From Oceaniglobus trochenteri (GTDB lineage Bacteria > Pseudomonadota > Alphaproteobacteria > Rhodobacterales > Rhodobacteraceae), in contig NZ_JACNMM010000004.1 in the NCBI RefSeq assembly GCF_020529025.1, positions 310,001 through 374,000 of the forward strand: DNA of 64,000 nt, in the 5' to 3' direction. The translations under genes and the position numbers were made by a program. The notes below the pieces were generated by a model. The model did not search any database, had not been told where the DNA came from, and worked only from the letters and a program-made list of their open reading frames with translations. This document shows, in pieces, positions 16,900-25,949 of the stretch. The first letter of the stretch is position 1, and every line of letters starts with the position of its first letter.

Positions 16900-17661
16900 T
16901 CACTCGGCGGCGGTGGCCCGTGGATAGGGCAGGACGTTGCCGTGCTTGCGCCGTGCAAAGCCCAGTTTTTCCAGCGCCTCGCCGAATTCCTCGTCGAAGC
17001 GGGCCAGTTGGCTTTCCATCACGGCCTCTTCCACCTCGACGTTTTCGACCCAGCGGCGCAATTCATGGCCGATGGTATTGGCCTCGGCGATGCGGGTCTG
17101 GAACTGTTCGATCTCGGCCTGCCGTTCCCGCAGGAAACTGCGTGCGCGGTCCACCTTGTCGTCGGCATATATGCGGGCCAGTTCGGCGCTGGCGGTGCTC
17201 ATCAGAGCGGCGGTTTCCAGGATGTTCGGTTCAAGGTTCCCCAGGTCGGGGTGCTGGCGCAGGAAGGCCATGCGCTCTTTCACGGCGTCGAACTGTTCGT
17301 GCAGGCGGAAGACCCCTTCGCGGTCGGCGGCATGGCAAATGCGATAGGCGTCGGCCACGTCGCTCATGCAGATGGAAAAGTCGCGGTGGCTGCGCTCCAG
17401 CCGCATGACGCGCGAACCGCCCGGCACCATGCAGGCCAGCAGCACCAGCAACAGGGCAAGGCCGGATTGAACGTAGATTCCCGCCTCTTCGACCCGGTAT
17501 TCCCCAAAGGTGAGGGGCAGCGTCAGCCAGGGCAGGTAACCGGTCAGCGCGGCGGCGATGCTGGCGATGGCCGCCAGCGCCAGAAGGGTGATGCCGATCA
17601 TCGCCAGGCGTTGCACCAGGTTGGAGACCGTCTGGGCGAACCCTATCCTGCGCTGCGTCAT
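16900..17661 (-). CDS. two-TM coiled-coil membrane protein, paralog 1
   Basis: A 253-residue protein of unknown function. It has two hydrophobic segments (about 20-42 and 65-85), a short Arg-rich turn, then a long helical, probably coiled-coil cytoplasmic region to about 230. It is clearly homologous to the next gene upstream: both share the signature RSHRDF/QSHRDF, AYRxxHAADRxGxFR, HPDLGxLEP and ELARIY. Members of this family in Rhodobacteraceae are sometimes labelled DNA repair protein, apparently from the radA neighbourhood; nothing in the sequence supports a repair enzyme. It lies 46 bases upstream of radA and is probably co-transcribed with it. Confidence 0.75.
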   Translation of the reverse strand: MTQRRIGFAQTVSNLVQRLAMIGITLLALAAIASIAAALTGYLPWLTLPLTFGEYRVEEAGIYVQSGLALLLVLLACMVPGGSRVMRLERSHRDFSICMSDVADAYRICHAADREGVFRLHEQFDAVKERMAFLRQHPDLGNLEPNILETAALMSTASAELARIYADDKVDRARSFLRERQAEIEQFQTRIAEANTIGHELRRWVENVEVEEAVMESQLARFDEEFGEALEKLGFARRKHGNVLPYPRATAAE

Positions 17662-17777
17662 TCGAATGCTCCCCCAAAGCTGGATGAATGCGGCACCGTC
17701 TTTTCCAGTGCTTGCGATGATAAGCGGATTTCTGCCCAGTTCGTTCCAATCGTTGCGTTAATTCGTCGCGCTGTGTT

Positions 17778-18602
17778 CTATTTGTCGCGGCCCTGGGGCT
17801 GGGAGAGGGCCTGGAGGCGCTGTGCCTGTTCGCCGATGTGCCGGTTCAGCGGAATCACGGTTTCACCGCGCCTGGCGCGATCCTCGACCGAGGTTTCGAA
17901 GCCCAGTTGCGGCAGCAGCTCAAGAAGATCGGCTTCGAGCTTTCCGAGATGGCGGCGCACCAGCGCCTCTTCGGTCTGCACCTCCAGCAGCCAGTGGCGC
18001 AGCTGGTCGCAGGTGTCGCGGGCCATCTTGATCGTGTCGTCCATGCGTGCCGCTTCTTCCTGGCGGGCGCGCAGGAATTCGCGGGCGCGTTCCACCTTTT
18101 CGGTCGAATAGATGCGGGCCAGCTCGCGCGATTCGTGGCTCATCTGGGCGGCCACCTCCATCACGCCCGGTTCAAGTGCGCCAAGATCGGGGTGGTTGCG
18201 CAGGTGGTTGATGCGCTCGCGCACCGAATCGAACTCGGACGAGGCGCGGAACAGCCCGGCGCGGTCGGCGGCATGGCTGGTGCGATAGGCGCGGGCGACA
18301 TCCTCCATGTTCATGTGAAAGTCGCGGTGCGATTGTTCCAGCCGCAGGATTCGGCGGCTGGCGGGCAGGAAGAAGCACAGCCCGACGCAGAACAGCGTGA
18401 ACCCGACCTGAAGCGCGACACCGGCCCAGGGCAGGGTGACGCCGCCATAGCGCGCGTCGATCTCGAACCAGGGGGCGATCCCGGCAAGGGACATCAGCGT
18501 CAGCCCGCCCATCAACCCGGCCAGAACCGCCAGTGCCACCAGCGCGCCCGTCTGCGCCATCGTTCCCAACCCCATCACGGGGGGAGGTTTCAAACTGTCC
18601 AT
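17778..18602 (-). CDS. two-TM coiled-coil membrane protein, paralog 2
   Basis: A 274-residue paralog of the gene at 16900-17661, with the same plan: two hydrophobic segments (about 15-37 and 57-78), the signature QSHRDFHMNMEDVARAY and a long charged helical region. I chose the ATG at 18602; an upstream TTG in frame would add 20 residues. The tail (residues 235-274) is longer than in its neighbour. The tandem arrangement upstream of radA suggests duplication and possible hetero-oligomer formation. Function is unknown. A well-spaced promoter candidate lies about 80 bases upstream. Confidence 0.75.
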   Translation of the reverse strand: MDSLKPPPVMGLGTMAQTGALVALAVLAGLMGGLTLMSLAGIAPWFEIDARYGGVTLPWAGVALQVGFTLFCVGLCFFLPASRRILRLEQSHRDFHMNMEDVARAYRTSHAADRAGLFRASSEFDSVRERINHLRNHPDLGALEPGVMEVAAQMSHESRELARIYSTEKVERAREFLRARQEEAARMDDTIKMARDTCDQLRHWLLEVQTEEALVRRHLGKLEADLLELLPQLGFETSVEDRARRGETVIPLNRHIGEQAQRLQALSQPQGRDK

Positions 18603-18682
18603 ACCTTGTACACCCACTGCACCCTTCACCGCGATCTCGCGGGGCGGGGGGGAATGTGTCAAGGATCGGGCAGGGTTGGCGG

Positions 18683-18712
18683 GTTATAACCCCTTGTTGC
18701 GCATACAGTTAA
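18683..18712 (-). promoter_or_regulatory. candidate sigma-70 promoter with overlapping palindromes
   Basis: On the minus strand, TTAACT (18707-18712) and TATAAC (18683-18688) are separated by 18 bases, upstream of paralog 2. The -10 sits in the perfect palindrome GGGTTATAACCC (18681-18692). The -35 sits in an inverted repeat CAGTT-aacc-AACTG (18706-18719). Symmetry at both elements suggests a regulator, but no regulator is identified. Confidence 0.5.
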
Positions 18713-18794
18713 CCAACTGGCACGCGATTGTATTGGGGCGGGCGACAATTCGCGCCAAAGATGGCGCAAATGTGGCGAAACGGAATCGCCCGGA

Positions 18795-19841
18795 TCAGGC
18801 GCCCCCGGCGTAGCGGCGATGATACCGCGCCCCCAGCGAGGTGAGGATCTCATAGCCGATGGTGCCGGCCGCATCGGCCAGATCGTCGATGGTCTGAAGC
18901 GGACAGAGAATATCAAGGTGGTCGGGCACCCGCGTCAGGTGGGTGATGTCCACCGTCAGAAGGTCCATCGAAACCCGTCCTGCCAGGGGGCAGGGGGTGT
19001 CTTCGGAAAAGACCACGGCAACATTGCCAAGGGCGCGGATCAGCCCGTCGGCATAACCGGCGGCCAGGGTGGCGATGACAGTGTGTTCCTCGGCCGTCCA
19101 GCTGGCGCCATAGCCCACGGTTTCACCTGCCGCGACGTCGCGGGTCTGGATCACCGGAAGCGACAGGCGCACGACGGGCTCAGCCTCGCCAAAGGGGGCG
19201 CCGCCATAAAGCCCGACGCCGGGGCGGGTGACATCGAAGTGATAGTCGGGGCCAAGCAGGATGCCGCCCGTCGCCGAAAGCGACCGGGGCACGCCCAAGT
19301 CGTCGGTCATGTCGTGAAACACCGAAAGCTGCTCGGCGTTCATCCTGTCCTCGGGGTCGTCGGCGCAGGCAAGGTGGCTCATCACAAGGCGGGGTTTCTG
19401 GGCCATCACGATCGCGCGTGCGGCGCCCCATTCCGTCGGCTCAAGGCCAAGGCGGTTCATGCCGGTGTCAAGCTGCACGCCGAAGGCGTGGCCGGGCAGG
19501 GATTCGAAATGCCGGGTCATCTGTTCGATGCTGTTCAGCATGGGGATCAGCGACAGATCGTGCAGGATGTCGGCGTCGCCCGGCATGTGGCCGGAAAAGA
19601 CATGGATCGCCGGCTCGGTCCCGATTTCCTGGCGCAGGGCCGCGCCTTCCTCGGCGACGGCGACGAAGAACCGCTTTGCGCCCGCCCTTTGCAGCGCGCG
19701 CGCCACCTTGCCCGCGCCCAGGCCATAGCCATCGGCCTTGACCACGGCGCCGGTTTCAACCCCCGGCCCCGACAGCGCATCAAGCGCACGCCAGTTGGCC
19801 ACGAGGGCGTCGAGATCGATGTGAAGCGTTCCTGTTGCCAT
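18795..19841 (-). CDS. alr: alanine racemase
   Basis: PLP enzyme that interconverts L- and D-alanine for peptidoglycan. The PLP lysine is K35 in [10 protein letters not shown]. The second catalytic residue is expected in the GYGASWTAE segment (Tyr) near residue 240. The N-terminal TIM barrel and C-terminal beta domain fill 348 residues, a normal length. It sits in the roseobacter order dnaB - kinase - alr - paralogs - radA, all on the minus strand. Confidence 0.95.
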   Translation of the reverse strand: MATGTLHIDLDALVANWRALDALSGPGVETGAVVKADGYGLGAGKVARALQRAGAKRFFVAVAEEGAALRQEIGTEPAIHVFSGHMPGDADILHDLSLIPMLNSIEQMTRHFESLPGHAFGVQLDTGMNRLGLEPTEWGAARAIVMAQKPRLVMSHLACADDPEDRMNAEQLSVFHDMTDDLGVPRSLSATGGILLGPDYHFDVTRPGVGLYGGAPFGEAEPVVRLSLPVIQTRDVAAGETVGYGASWTAEEHTVIATLAAGYADGLIRALGNVAVVFSEDTPCPLAGRVSMDLLTVDITHLTRVPDHLDILCPLQTIDDLADAAGTIGYEILTSLGARYHRRYAGGA

Positions 19842-19910
19842 GCGCCGTTTGTGACCAAGCCCGCGGGCCGAGGCAAGGGGCCGAAGAGGGAAATTATTCG
19901 CCTCGGCGGC

Positions 19911-21242
19911 TCAGCGCCGCTGGCTGTCGGGCGCCGCGGTGGTGACAAGGGGCAGGTACATGGCGATTTCCGCGCCCGCGGCTGTATTGGCAATCTCCAA
20001 CCCGCCGCCGGACTGTTCGGAAAACCCCTTGACCATGGGCAGGCCAAGCCCCGATCCCTGACCGATGGACTTGGTGGTGAAGAAGGGTTCGGCCACCCGG
20101 TCGATCAGGTGGTCGGGGATGCCCGAGCCGGTGTCACGCACCGCGATTCGGGCGTAGGTGCCGGGGCGCAGCTCGTCGTCGGTGTCCGACAGGATCTCGG
20201 CCCGCGTGATGGCCACGGTGATCGTGCCGCGCCCCTCCATGGCGTCGCGGGCGTTGATCACCAGGTTCATCAGCGCGGTGTCCAGCGATGGGCGGTCGCA
20301 CAGGATAGGGGGCAGACCGGGCGCCAGTTCGTGGCGCAGGGTGATCGTGGCGGGCAGTATCCGCTGCATGGTGCGCCCGAAGGTTTCCAGCATGTTGCCC
20401 GCATCCACCGGCACCGGATTAAGCTGCGCGCGCCGCGAGAACGCCAGAAGCTGTGCCACAAGGCCCGCCGCCCGTTCGGCGGCACGATGGGCCTCGGTCA
20501 GGCTTTCGTCGGCCTCGGCCGCGTGGGGGGCCAACCTGGCAAGTTCGATGTTGCCCAGAACTACGGTCAGGATATTGTTGAAATCATGGGCAATTCCGGT
20601 GGTCAGCTGACCGATGGCCTGGATCTTGGCGCTTTGGCCTGCGCGCCGCTCGTTCTCCATCACCCGGGTGCGCAGCTTCAGCCCGTCGATATGGGCGTAG
20701 ACGTAGTATCCGGCGCTGCATATGGCGCCCAGCCCGATCAGCAGGGATTCACCGGTCATCCCCAACCCGGCGATCCAGTAGAACCCCATGAACAGGATCG
20801 ACAGCCCCACCACCGCCATGTCGGCCCTGGCAATGTTGGGATCGAAGGTGTGGCGCGTGAGGTTCAGCATCGACAGCCCGAACAGCGCACCGACCGCCAC
20901 GGCATTCACCGCCGGGTCGGGCAGCGTCCAGAGATAGAGGGGCATGAGCGCGAAGAAGCTGGTCGTGACGACGTAAAAGGCCACGGCCACCCGGTATTGC
21001 CGGCGCGTTCCGGGCGGGCGCTGCCGCTTCATGTAGGTGAAGTATCCGACGTTGATGGTCTCGAAAACCAGAAGCCACCAAAGGACGATCGTCAGCCCCG
21101 TCACCAGAACCAGCGTCAGCGAGACACTGACGACGATGGCGTTGCGCAGCAGGAATTCGTAGGAGCGGCCGACATCGGCATCGTGAATCCGGCGAAGCCG
21201 CAGCCATTGTTCGTCGACGCGGGCGGCATAGGATGTTGGCAC
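19911..21242 (-). CDS. membrane sensor histidine kinase
   Basis: A 443-residue kinase. A GTG start follows GGGATAAG. Six to seven hydrophobic segments lie between residues 30 and 185, with no recognisable periplasmic sensor domain. The dimerisation/phosphoacceptor motif is GIAHDFNNILT with H219. The ATPase domain has the N box LVINARDAM, the G1 box VRDTGSGIP, the F box and the G2 box GSGLGLPMVKG. The HDFNN form belongs to the HisKA-family hybrid-like kinases of alphaproteobacteria. No response-regulator gene is adjacent, so it is an orphan in this window and its signal is unknown. Confidence 0.9.
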   Translation of the reverse strand: MPTSYAARVDEQWLRLRRIHDADVGRSYEFLLRNAIVVSVSLTLVLVTGLTIVLWWLLVFETINVGYFTYMKRQRPPGTRRQYRVAVAFYVVTTSFFALMPLYLWTLPDPAVNAVAVGALFGLSMLNLTRHTFDPNIARADMAVVGLSILFMGFYWIAGLGMTGESLLIGLGAICSAGYYVYAHIDGLKLRTRVMENERRAGQSAKIQAIGQLTTGIAHDFNNILTVVLGNIELARLAPHAAEADESLTEAHRAAERAAGLVAQLLAFSRRAQLNPVPVDAGNMLETFGRTMQRILPATITLRHELAPGLPPILCDRPSLDTALMNLVINARDAMEGRGTITVAITRAEILSDTDDELRPGTYARIAVRDTGSGIPDHLIDRVAEPFFTTKSIGQGSGLGLPMVKGFSEQSGGGLEIANTAAGAEIAMYLPLVTTAAPDSQRR

Positions 21243-21409
21243 GGTCTTATCCCAATCAAATGCCGTCGCGCGGCAGGCCTTTTCGCCGTGCCTGGCCCGA
21301 AATGGGCCTGGCCCGATATTGTATCACAATCGGCCCGGTTCGCCGTTTCCCGGGCGCGATCAGGCCACCATTTCCGTGACCGGCGCAATGGGGGTTTTCC
21401 CGACCCCCG

Positions 21410-22912
21410 CTAGAACTCCGTGTCGCCCTGTTGTTGCCAGGGCTGAACCAGGTTGCCGAAGCGCGTGAACCGCCCTTCGAACGACAGGTCGACCGTGCCG
21501 ATGGGGCCGTGCCGCTGCTTGCCGATGATGACCTCGGCGCGTCCGTGCAGACGCTCCATCTCTTCCTGCCAGGCAGCGACCTTTTCCAGCTCGTGATCGC
21601 CGGGCTTCTCGCGTTCCTTGTAGTATTCCTCGCGGAACACGAACATCACGACGTCGGCGTCCTGCTCGATCGAACCCGATTCCCGCAGATCCGAAAGCTG
21701 CGGGCGCTTGTCGTCGCGGCTTTCCACCTGGCGCGACAGCTGCGACAGCGCCACCACCGGAATGTCCAGTTCCTTGGCGATGGCCTTGAGCCCCATGGTG
21801 ATCTCGGAAATCTCGTTCACCCGGTTCTCGCTGCGCCCGGTTCCGCGCACCAGTTGCAGATAGTCCACCATCAGCACGTCCAACCCATGGGTGCGCTTCA
21901 GCCTTCGCGCCCGGGCGGCCAGCTGGCTGATCGGCAGGGCAGGGGTGTCGTCGATGAACAGCGGACAGGCCTCGAGCGATTTGGCCGCCTCGACGAAGCG
22001 GCGGAACTCGGCCTCGTTCATGTCGCCCCGGCGAATCTGTTCGCTGGGCACCTCGCTGGCCTCCGAGAGGATACGCGCCGCCAACTGCTCGGCGCTCATT
22101 TCAAGGCTGTAGAAGCCCACGACGCCGCCATCCACCGCGCCTTCGCTGCCATCGGGCAGGCGGCCGCGCTTGTAGGCCTTGGCGATGTTGAAGGCGATGT
22201 TGGTGGCCAGCGATGTCTTGCCCATCGACGGCCGCCCGGCCAGGATCAGAAGGTCCGACTTGTGCAGCCCGCCCAACTTCTTGTCCATGTCCACAAGGCC
22301 GGTGGACACGCCCGACAGCCCGCCCTCGCGCTGATAGGCGGCGTTGGCGACATTCACCGCGTCGGTGACGGCCTTCAGAAAGCTCTGGAACCCCTGGCTG
22401 GCCTGGCCCGCCTCGCCAAGCTTGTAAAGCCGCTGCTCGGCCTCGACGATCTGCTCTTTCGGCTCGCTCGCCACGTCCACCTTGGCGGCCTTGGCGCTGA
22501 TGTCACGGCCCAGCTGGATCAGCTCGCGGCGGACCGAAAGATCATGGATCATCTGCGCATAGTCGCGTGCCGCGAATGATGAAATCGCCGCCCCCGCCAG
22601 CCGCATCAGGTAGGACGGCCCGCCCAGCTCCTTCAGGCCCGGATCGTCCTCCATGAACGCCTTCAGCGTGACCGGGCTGGCCAAAGCGTTCTTGGCGATG
22701 CGGGCCGCGGCAATCTCGTATATCCGCGCATGCACCGGATCGTAGAAATGGCTTTCGTTGACGATGCTGGCGATGCGGTCGAAAATGTCGTTGTTGGTCA
22801 GGATCGCGCCCAGCAGCTGCTGCTCGGCCTCGATGTTGTGGGGCAGAAGGTCGGGCGCCTCGCCGCCTTCCGCTGAAATTTCGCCACTGCGGATCGTTGC
22901 GATCTCGTTCAT
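21410..22912 (-). CDS. dnaB: replicative DNA helicase DnaB
   Basis: Hexameric helicase that unwinds DNA at the replication fork and recruits primase. The start at 22912 gives MNEIATIRSG; the in-frame upstream extension is not conserved. The N-terminal DnaB domain begins at LPHNIEAEQQLLGAIL. The RecA-like domain has Walker A in GRPSMGKTS at about 225-235, Walker B in VLMVDYLQLV and the QLSRQVE segment. It is 500 residues long with no intein. No oriC-like elements are visible nearby. Confidence 0.97.
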   Translation of the reverse strand: MNEIATIRSGEISAEGGEAPDLLPHNIEAEQQLLGAILTNNDIFDRIASIVNESHFYDPVHARIYEIAAARIAKNALASPVTLKAFMEDDPGLKELGGPSYLMRLAGAAISSFAARDYAQMIHDLSVRRELIQLGRDISAKAAKVDVASEPKEQIVEAEQRLYKLGEAGQASQGFQSFLKAVTDAVNVANAAYQREGGLSGVSTGLVDMDKKLGGLHKSDLLILAGRPSMGKTSLATNIAFNIAKAYKRGRLPDGSEGAVDGGVVGFYSLEMSAEQLAARILSEASEVPSEQIRRGDMNEAEFRRFVEAAKSLEACPLFIDDTPALPISQLAARARRLKRTHGLDVLMVDYLQLVRGTGRSENRVNEISEITMGLKAIAKELDIPVVALSQLSRQVESRDDKRPQLSDLRESGSIEQDADVVMFVFREEYYKEREKPGDHELEKVAAWQEEMERLHGRAEVIIGKQRHGPIGTVDLSFEGRFTRFGNLVQPWQQQGDTEF

Positions 22913-23112
22913 CTCTGCCCTCGTACCAATGCCTGCCTGACGTACCGGGGGTCTTAGGGCCTTCACCCGGTGGGGTGCAAATTGTATCTTTCTGTGGATA
23001 GTTTCCCGAGGCCCGGCGTCGCACCGCATCTTGCGACACGACGCCGAAGGTCGTCAACATCTGCCCGCAGCGTGCTGTGGCGAAGGAGGCTTTCCGCCGA
23101 TCAAACCCGACG

Positions 23113-23787
23113 TCAGCCGCGCGCGTCCTGCCAGGCGCGGGGGGCGCGCAGGAAGGATTCGACCTCGTCCAGTGTGTCGTCGTCAAAGGCCGCCCGCCGC
23201 CGCGCCTCGGCCAGGACGTCCCACCAGGTGCACAGGTGGTGCAACTGCACACCGTGCCCGCCCAGTGTTTCGATCGTGCCGGGGAAGATGCCGTAATAGA
23301 AGATCACGGCCGTATGCCCGCAGGTCGCGCCAGTGTCGCGAATCGCATCCACGAAGGACAGCTTGCTGCCCCCGTCGGTGGTCAGATCCTCCACCAGAAG
23401 CACCCGCTGGCCCTCGGTCATCACCCCCTCGATGCGGGCGTTGCGCCCGTATCCCTTGGGCTTCTTGCGCACATAGGTCATGGGCAGGGCCAGGCGTTCA
23501 GCCACCCAGGCACCAAAGGGAATGCCCGCCGTCTCACCGCCTGCGACATTGTCGAAGGCCTCGAACCCCGCCTCGCGCATGACCGTGACGGCCAGGAAAT
23601 CCATGCAGATGCTGCGGATTCGCGGATAAGACACCAACTTGCGGCAATCAATGTAGGTGGGCGAAGGCAGCCCCGAGGCCAGCTTGAAGGGCTCGGTCGC
23701 GTTGAAATGAACCGCCCCGATCTCAAGCAGCATCCCTGCCGTGAGCCGCGCAATCTCGTCCTTGGCCGGAAACCCGCTGGGTATCAT
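23113..23787 (-). CDS. pyrE: orotate phosphoribosyltransferase
   Basis: Joins orotate to PRPP to make OMP in pyrimidine synthesis. The PRPP-binding motif [12 protein letters not shown] lies at 129-140 and the KKPKGYGR loop at 108-115. Its 224 residues are typical of the alphaproteobacterial form. It lies downstream of pyrC on the same strand, about 80 bases away, with a type B motif in the gap whose right edge abuts the pyrE ribosome-binding region. Confidence 0.95.
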   Translation of the reverse strand: MIPSGFPAKDEIARLTAGMLLEIGAVHFNATEPFKLASGLPSPTYIDCRKLVSYPRIRSICMDFLAVTVMREAGFEAFDNVAGGETAGIPFGAWVAERLALPMTYVRKKPKGYGRNARIEGVMTEGQRVLLVEDLTTDGGSKLSFVDAIRDTGATCGHTAVIFYYGIFPGTIETLGGHGVQLHHLCTWWDVLAEARRRAAFDDDTLDEVESFLRAPRAWQDARG

Positions 23788-23800
23788 GAAGCCGCCCTTC

Positions 23801-23841
23801 CATCTTTGGTCAACAAATATCCCCGCCGGAGGCTCCGACGG
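23801..23841 (+). repeat. dispersed intergenic motif, type B, copy 4
   Basis: CATCTTTGGTC, AAC, AAATATCC, then CCGCCGGAGGC and TCCGACGG, on the strand opposite to pyrC and pyrE. Read on the minus strand, its GACCAAAGATG end lies 14 bases before the pyrE start codon, next to GGAAGGGCGG. Confidence 0.75.
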
Positions 23842-23866
23842 TGCATTCCGCGCCTCGGCCCCGCCG

Positions 23867-24904
23867 TCAGGCCACCACCCGCCAATGCAGGGGCATCATC
23901 GGATCGAACACCGTAACCGGTCCGTCCTCGGTGGCGATGGCCGCCGGATAACTGACCGGTTCGCCCTTTTCCAGTGTCACGCGATCTTCATTCACCGGCA
24001 GGCCGTAGAAGCCAGGACCATGGCGAGAGGCAAAGCCCTCAAGCCGCTCCAAAGCGCCCTCGGCCTCGAAAACCTCGGCCAGGATCGACAGGGTGTTGGT
24101 GGCGGTGAAACAACCGGCACAGCCGCAGGGCATCAGCTTGGCGCTGTCCAGGTGCGGTGCGCTGTCCGTCCCGAGGAAGAAGGCCGCCTCGCCAGAGGTG
24201 GCCGCAGTGACGAGGGCGCGGCGGTGCTCTTCGCGCTTGGCCACGGGCAGGCAATAATAATGGGGCCTGATCCCACCGGCCAGGATGTGGTTGCGGTTGA
24301 TCACCAGGTGGTGCGTCGTGATCGTGGCGGCCAGGTCGGACCCGCCCGCGCGAACGTAGTCCACGGCGTCGCGGGTCGTAACATGCTCCATCACCACGCG
24401 CAGGCCCGCAATCTCGCGGCGGATCGGGTCAAGCACGCGGTCGATGAACACTGCCTCGCGGTCGAAGATGTCCACGGTAGGGTCCGTCACCTCGCCATGG
24501 ACGCAAAGCGGTAGGCCGATCTCGGCCATGGTCTCCAGCACCGGCTTCACCCTGGTGAAATCGGACACGCCGCTGGCCGAATTGGTGGTCGCCCCGGCCG
24601 GGTAAAGCTTGACCGCGGTGATCAGCCCGCTTTCGGCGGCGGCACGCAGATCGGCGGCCTCGGTCTCTTCGGTCAGGTAAAGCGTCATCAGCGGCTGAAA
24701 ATCGGCCCCTTCGGGCATCGCGGCCAGGATGCGGTCGCGATAGGCCGTCGCCTGCGCGGCCGTCACCACGGGCGGCACCAGGTTGGGCATGATCAGCGCC
24801 CGGGCGAAATCACGGGTGGTTTCAGGCAGCACGGCCCGCATCATGGCGCCGTCGCGCAGATGCAGGTGCCAATCGTCGGGGCGGGGCAGGGTGATACGGG
24901 TCAT
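23867..24904 (-). CDS. pyrC: dihydroorotase, class II
   Basis: Zinc amidohydrolase that closes carbamoyl-aspartate to dihydroorotate. The metal-binding HxH is H13/H15 in [10 protein letters not shown]. Later conserved segments include [12 protein letters not shown] around the carboxylated lysine (near residue 100) and FLGTDSAPH near residue 245. The 345-residue length fits the PyrC class II type. It precedes pyrE, so two consecutive branches of UMP synthesis are clustered. Confidence 0.96.
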   Translation of the reverse strand: MTRITLPRPDDWHLHLRDGAMMRAVLPETTRDFARALIMPNLVPPVVTAAQATAYRDRILAAMPEGADFQPLMTLYLTEETEAADLRAAAESGLITAVKLYPAGATTNSASGVSDFTRVKPVLETMAEIGLPLCVHGEVTDPTVDIFDREAVFIDRVLDPIRREIAGLRVVMEHVTTRDAVDYVRAGGSDLAATITTHHLVINRNHILAGGIRPHYYCLPVAKREEHRRALVTAATSGEAAFFLGTDSAPHLDSAKLMPCGCAGCFTATNTLSILAEVFEAEGALERLEGFASRHGPGFYGLPVNEDRVTLEKGEPVSYPAAIATEDGPVTVFDPMMPLHWRVVA

Positions 24905-25121
24905 GGCCCGTTGGTTACCCCGTCGCGATGGCGGTTTCCAGTGGGCAAATCACGGCGCCATCGGGCGTGGGCCTTGGCGCGGGGGCATTTCCGGTTCTCC
25001 CCGCGTGGCCTTGCGTCTGCTGCATTGCGGCATTGCGCAATCGTGCCTCCCGTTTCCGGACGATCGGGCCTATTTGAAAGGCAACGGAAGATATTGAAAA
25101 GATGAAACGAGGAACCTGATC

Positions 25122-25367
25122 ATGGCAACCGCAACTTTCGAATCCCGCAACAATGCAGCTGCAGCATCCCAGGGCGGTGCCATCCGTTCGGGCCTGGCAT
25201 CGTGGTTCACGGCATTCGGCAAGGCAATCACCGTCAGCCGCGAATACAACCAGCGCCGCGCACGGATTGCCAACCTCAACGCGCTGTCCGATCGTGACCT
25301 GGCCGACATCGGCCTGTCGCGCGATCAGATCATCCACTACGTCTACAGCGATTTCCTGAAGGACTGA
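25122..25367 (+). CDS. DUF1127 domain small protein
   Basis: An 81-residue protein. The C-terminal 45 residues match the DUF1127 pattern: an Arg-rich helix (REYNQRRARIANLNAL), then LSDRDLADIGLSRDQI. Small DUF1127 proteins in alphaproteobacteria have been linked to RNA turnover and to phosphate or stress adaptation; a role in RNA binding is plausible from the basic helix but is not shown here. The start follows AGGAACCTGATC. It is monocistronic, divergent from pyrC across 217 bases and convergent with a small lipoprotein gene. Confidence 0.85.
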   Translation: MATATFESRNNAAAASQGGAIRSGLASWFTAFGKAITVSREYNQRRARIANLNALSDRDLADIGLSRDQIIHYVYSDFLKD

Positions 25368-25401
25368 GCAGTCAGGCGCCGGGCGCGCCCATTGCGATGC
25401 C

Positions 25402-25421
25402 CGGCACGGGTTTGCGTGCCG
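25402..25421. terminator. weak hairpin between convergent small genes
   Basis: A seven-pair stem CGGCACG (25402-25408) with CGTGCCG (25415-25421) and a six-base loop, in the gap between the DUF1127 gene and the small lipoprotein gene. No T tract follows on either strand, so termination here is uncertain. Confidence 0.3.
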
Positions 25422-25460
25422 AGCCGTCAATAGAGGAACGAGGCAAAGACCTGTTGGCGG

Positions 25461-25661
25461 TCAGTGAAGGCTGCCGACGATGGTGACGACGCCACCCTTG
25501 CGCTGCACGGTATATTGCGGCGCGGCTTCTTCGACCGGCGCGGCGGCTTCTACAGGGGCCGTCGGCTCGAACGCCGCCTTGGCGGTGGTCTGCTGTCCCT
25601 GATCCGTGGTTTCGACACAGGCGGCCAGCCCCAGAAGCATGGTCGGGAAGAGAATTTTCAT
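25461..25661 (-). CDS. small putative lipoprotein
   Basis: A 66-residue protein with a short signal and a lipobox (LLGLAAC), so C14 would be lipidated. The mature chain is Ala/Pro/Glu-rich and ends in a short QRKGGVVTIVGSLH segment. I chose the ATG at 25661; in-frame sequence upstream is not signal-like. I recognise no domain. The length and low complexity resemble the small entericidin-like or anchor lipoproteins common in this group, and function is unknown. Confidence 0.6.
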   Translation of the reverse strand: MKILFPTMLLGLAACVETTDQGQQTTAKAAFEPTAPVEAAAPVEEAAPQYTVQRKGGVVTIVGSLH

Positions 25662-25949
25662 GGTGTACTGCTCTTTTCTTGTTTGGTGATCGAAACCTAG
25701 CCGCACTTTCCCCATTAAACCAGAGAACAGATGCGCAGGCCAGCCATCGATTGCATCGAAGTTGAAGGATTACAACAACGCGGCGCGCCTGACACGGGGG
25801 GATGTTGTGTTGGGCAAGAGACTGCCCATTCCGGTCTTGGGCAGGAAGATCGCCGCCGACCGGGGTGATCCAGCGGCGGCGCGCAGGCGCGCCACGACAT
25901 GACCCCCACCATGCCCATCCGGGCAAGGCGGGGCCCGTTGGCGCCCTTG

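Noticed and set aside
18819-21413. An 864-codon open frame on the plus strand over alr and the kinase
   Set aside because: Same reason: it is antisense to two clear genes and shows no domain.
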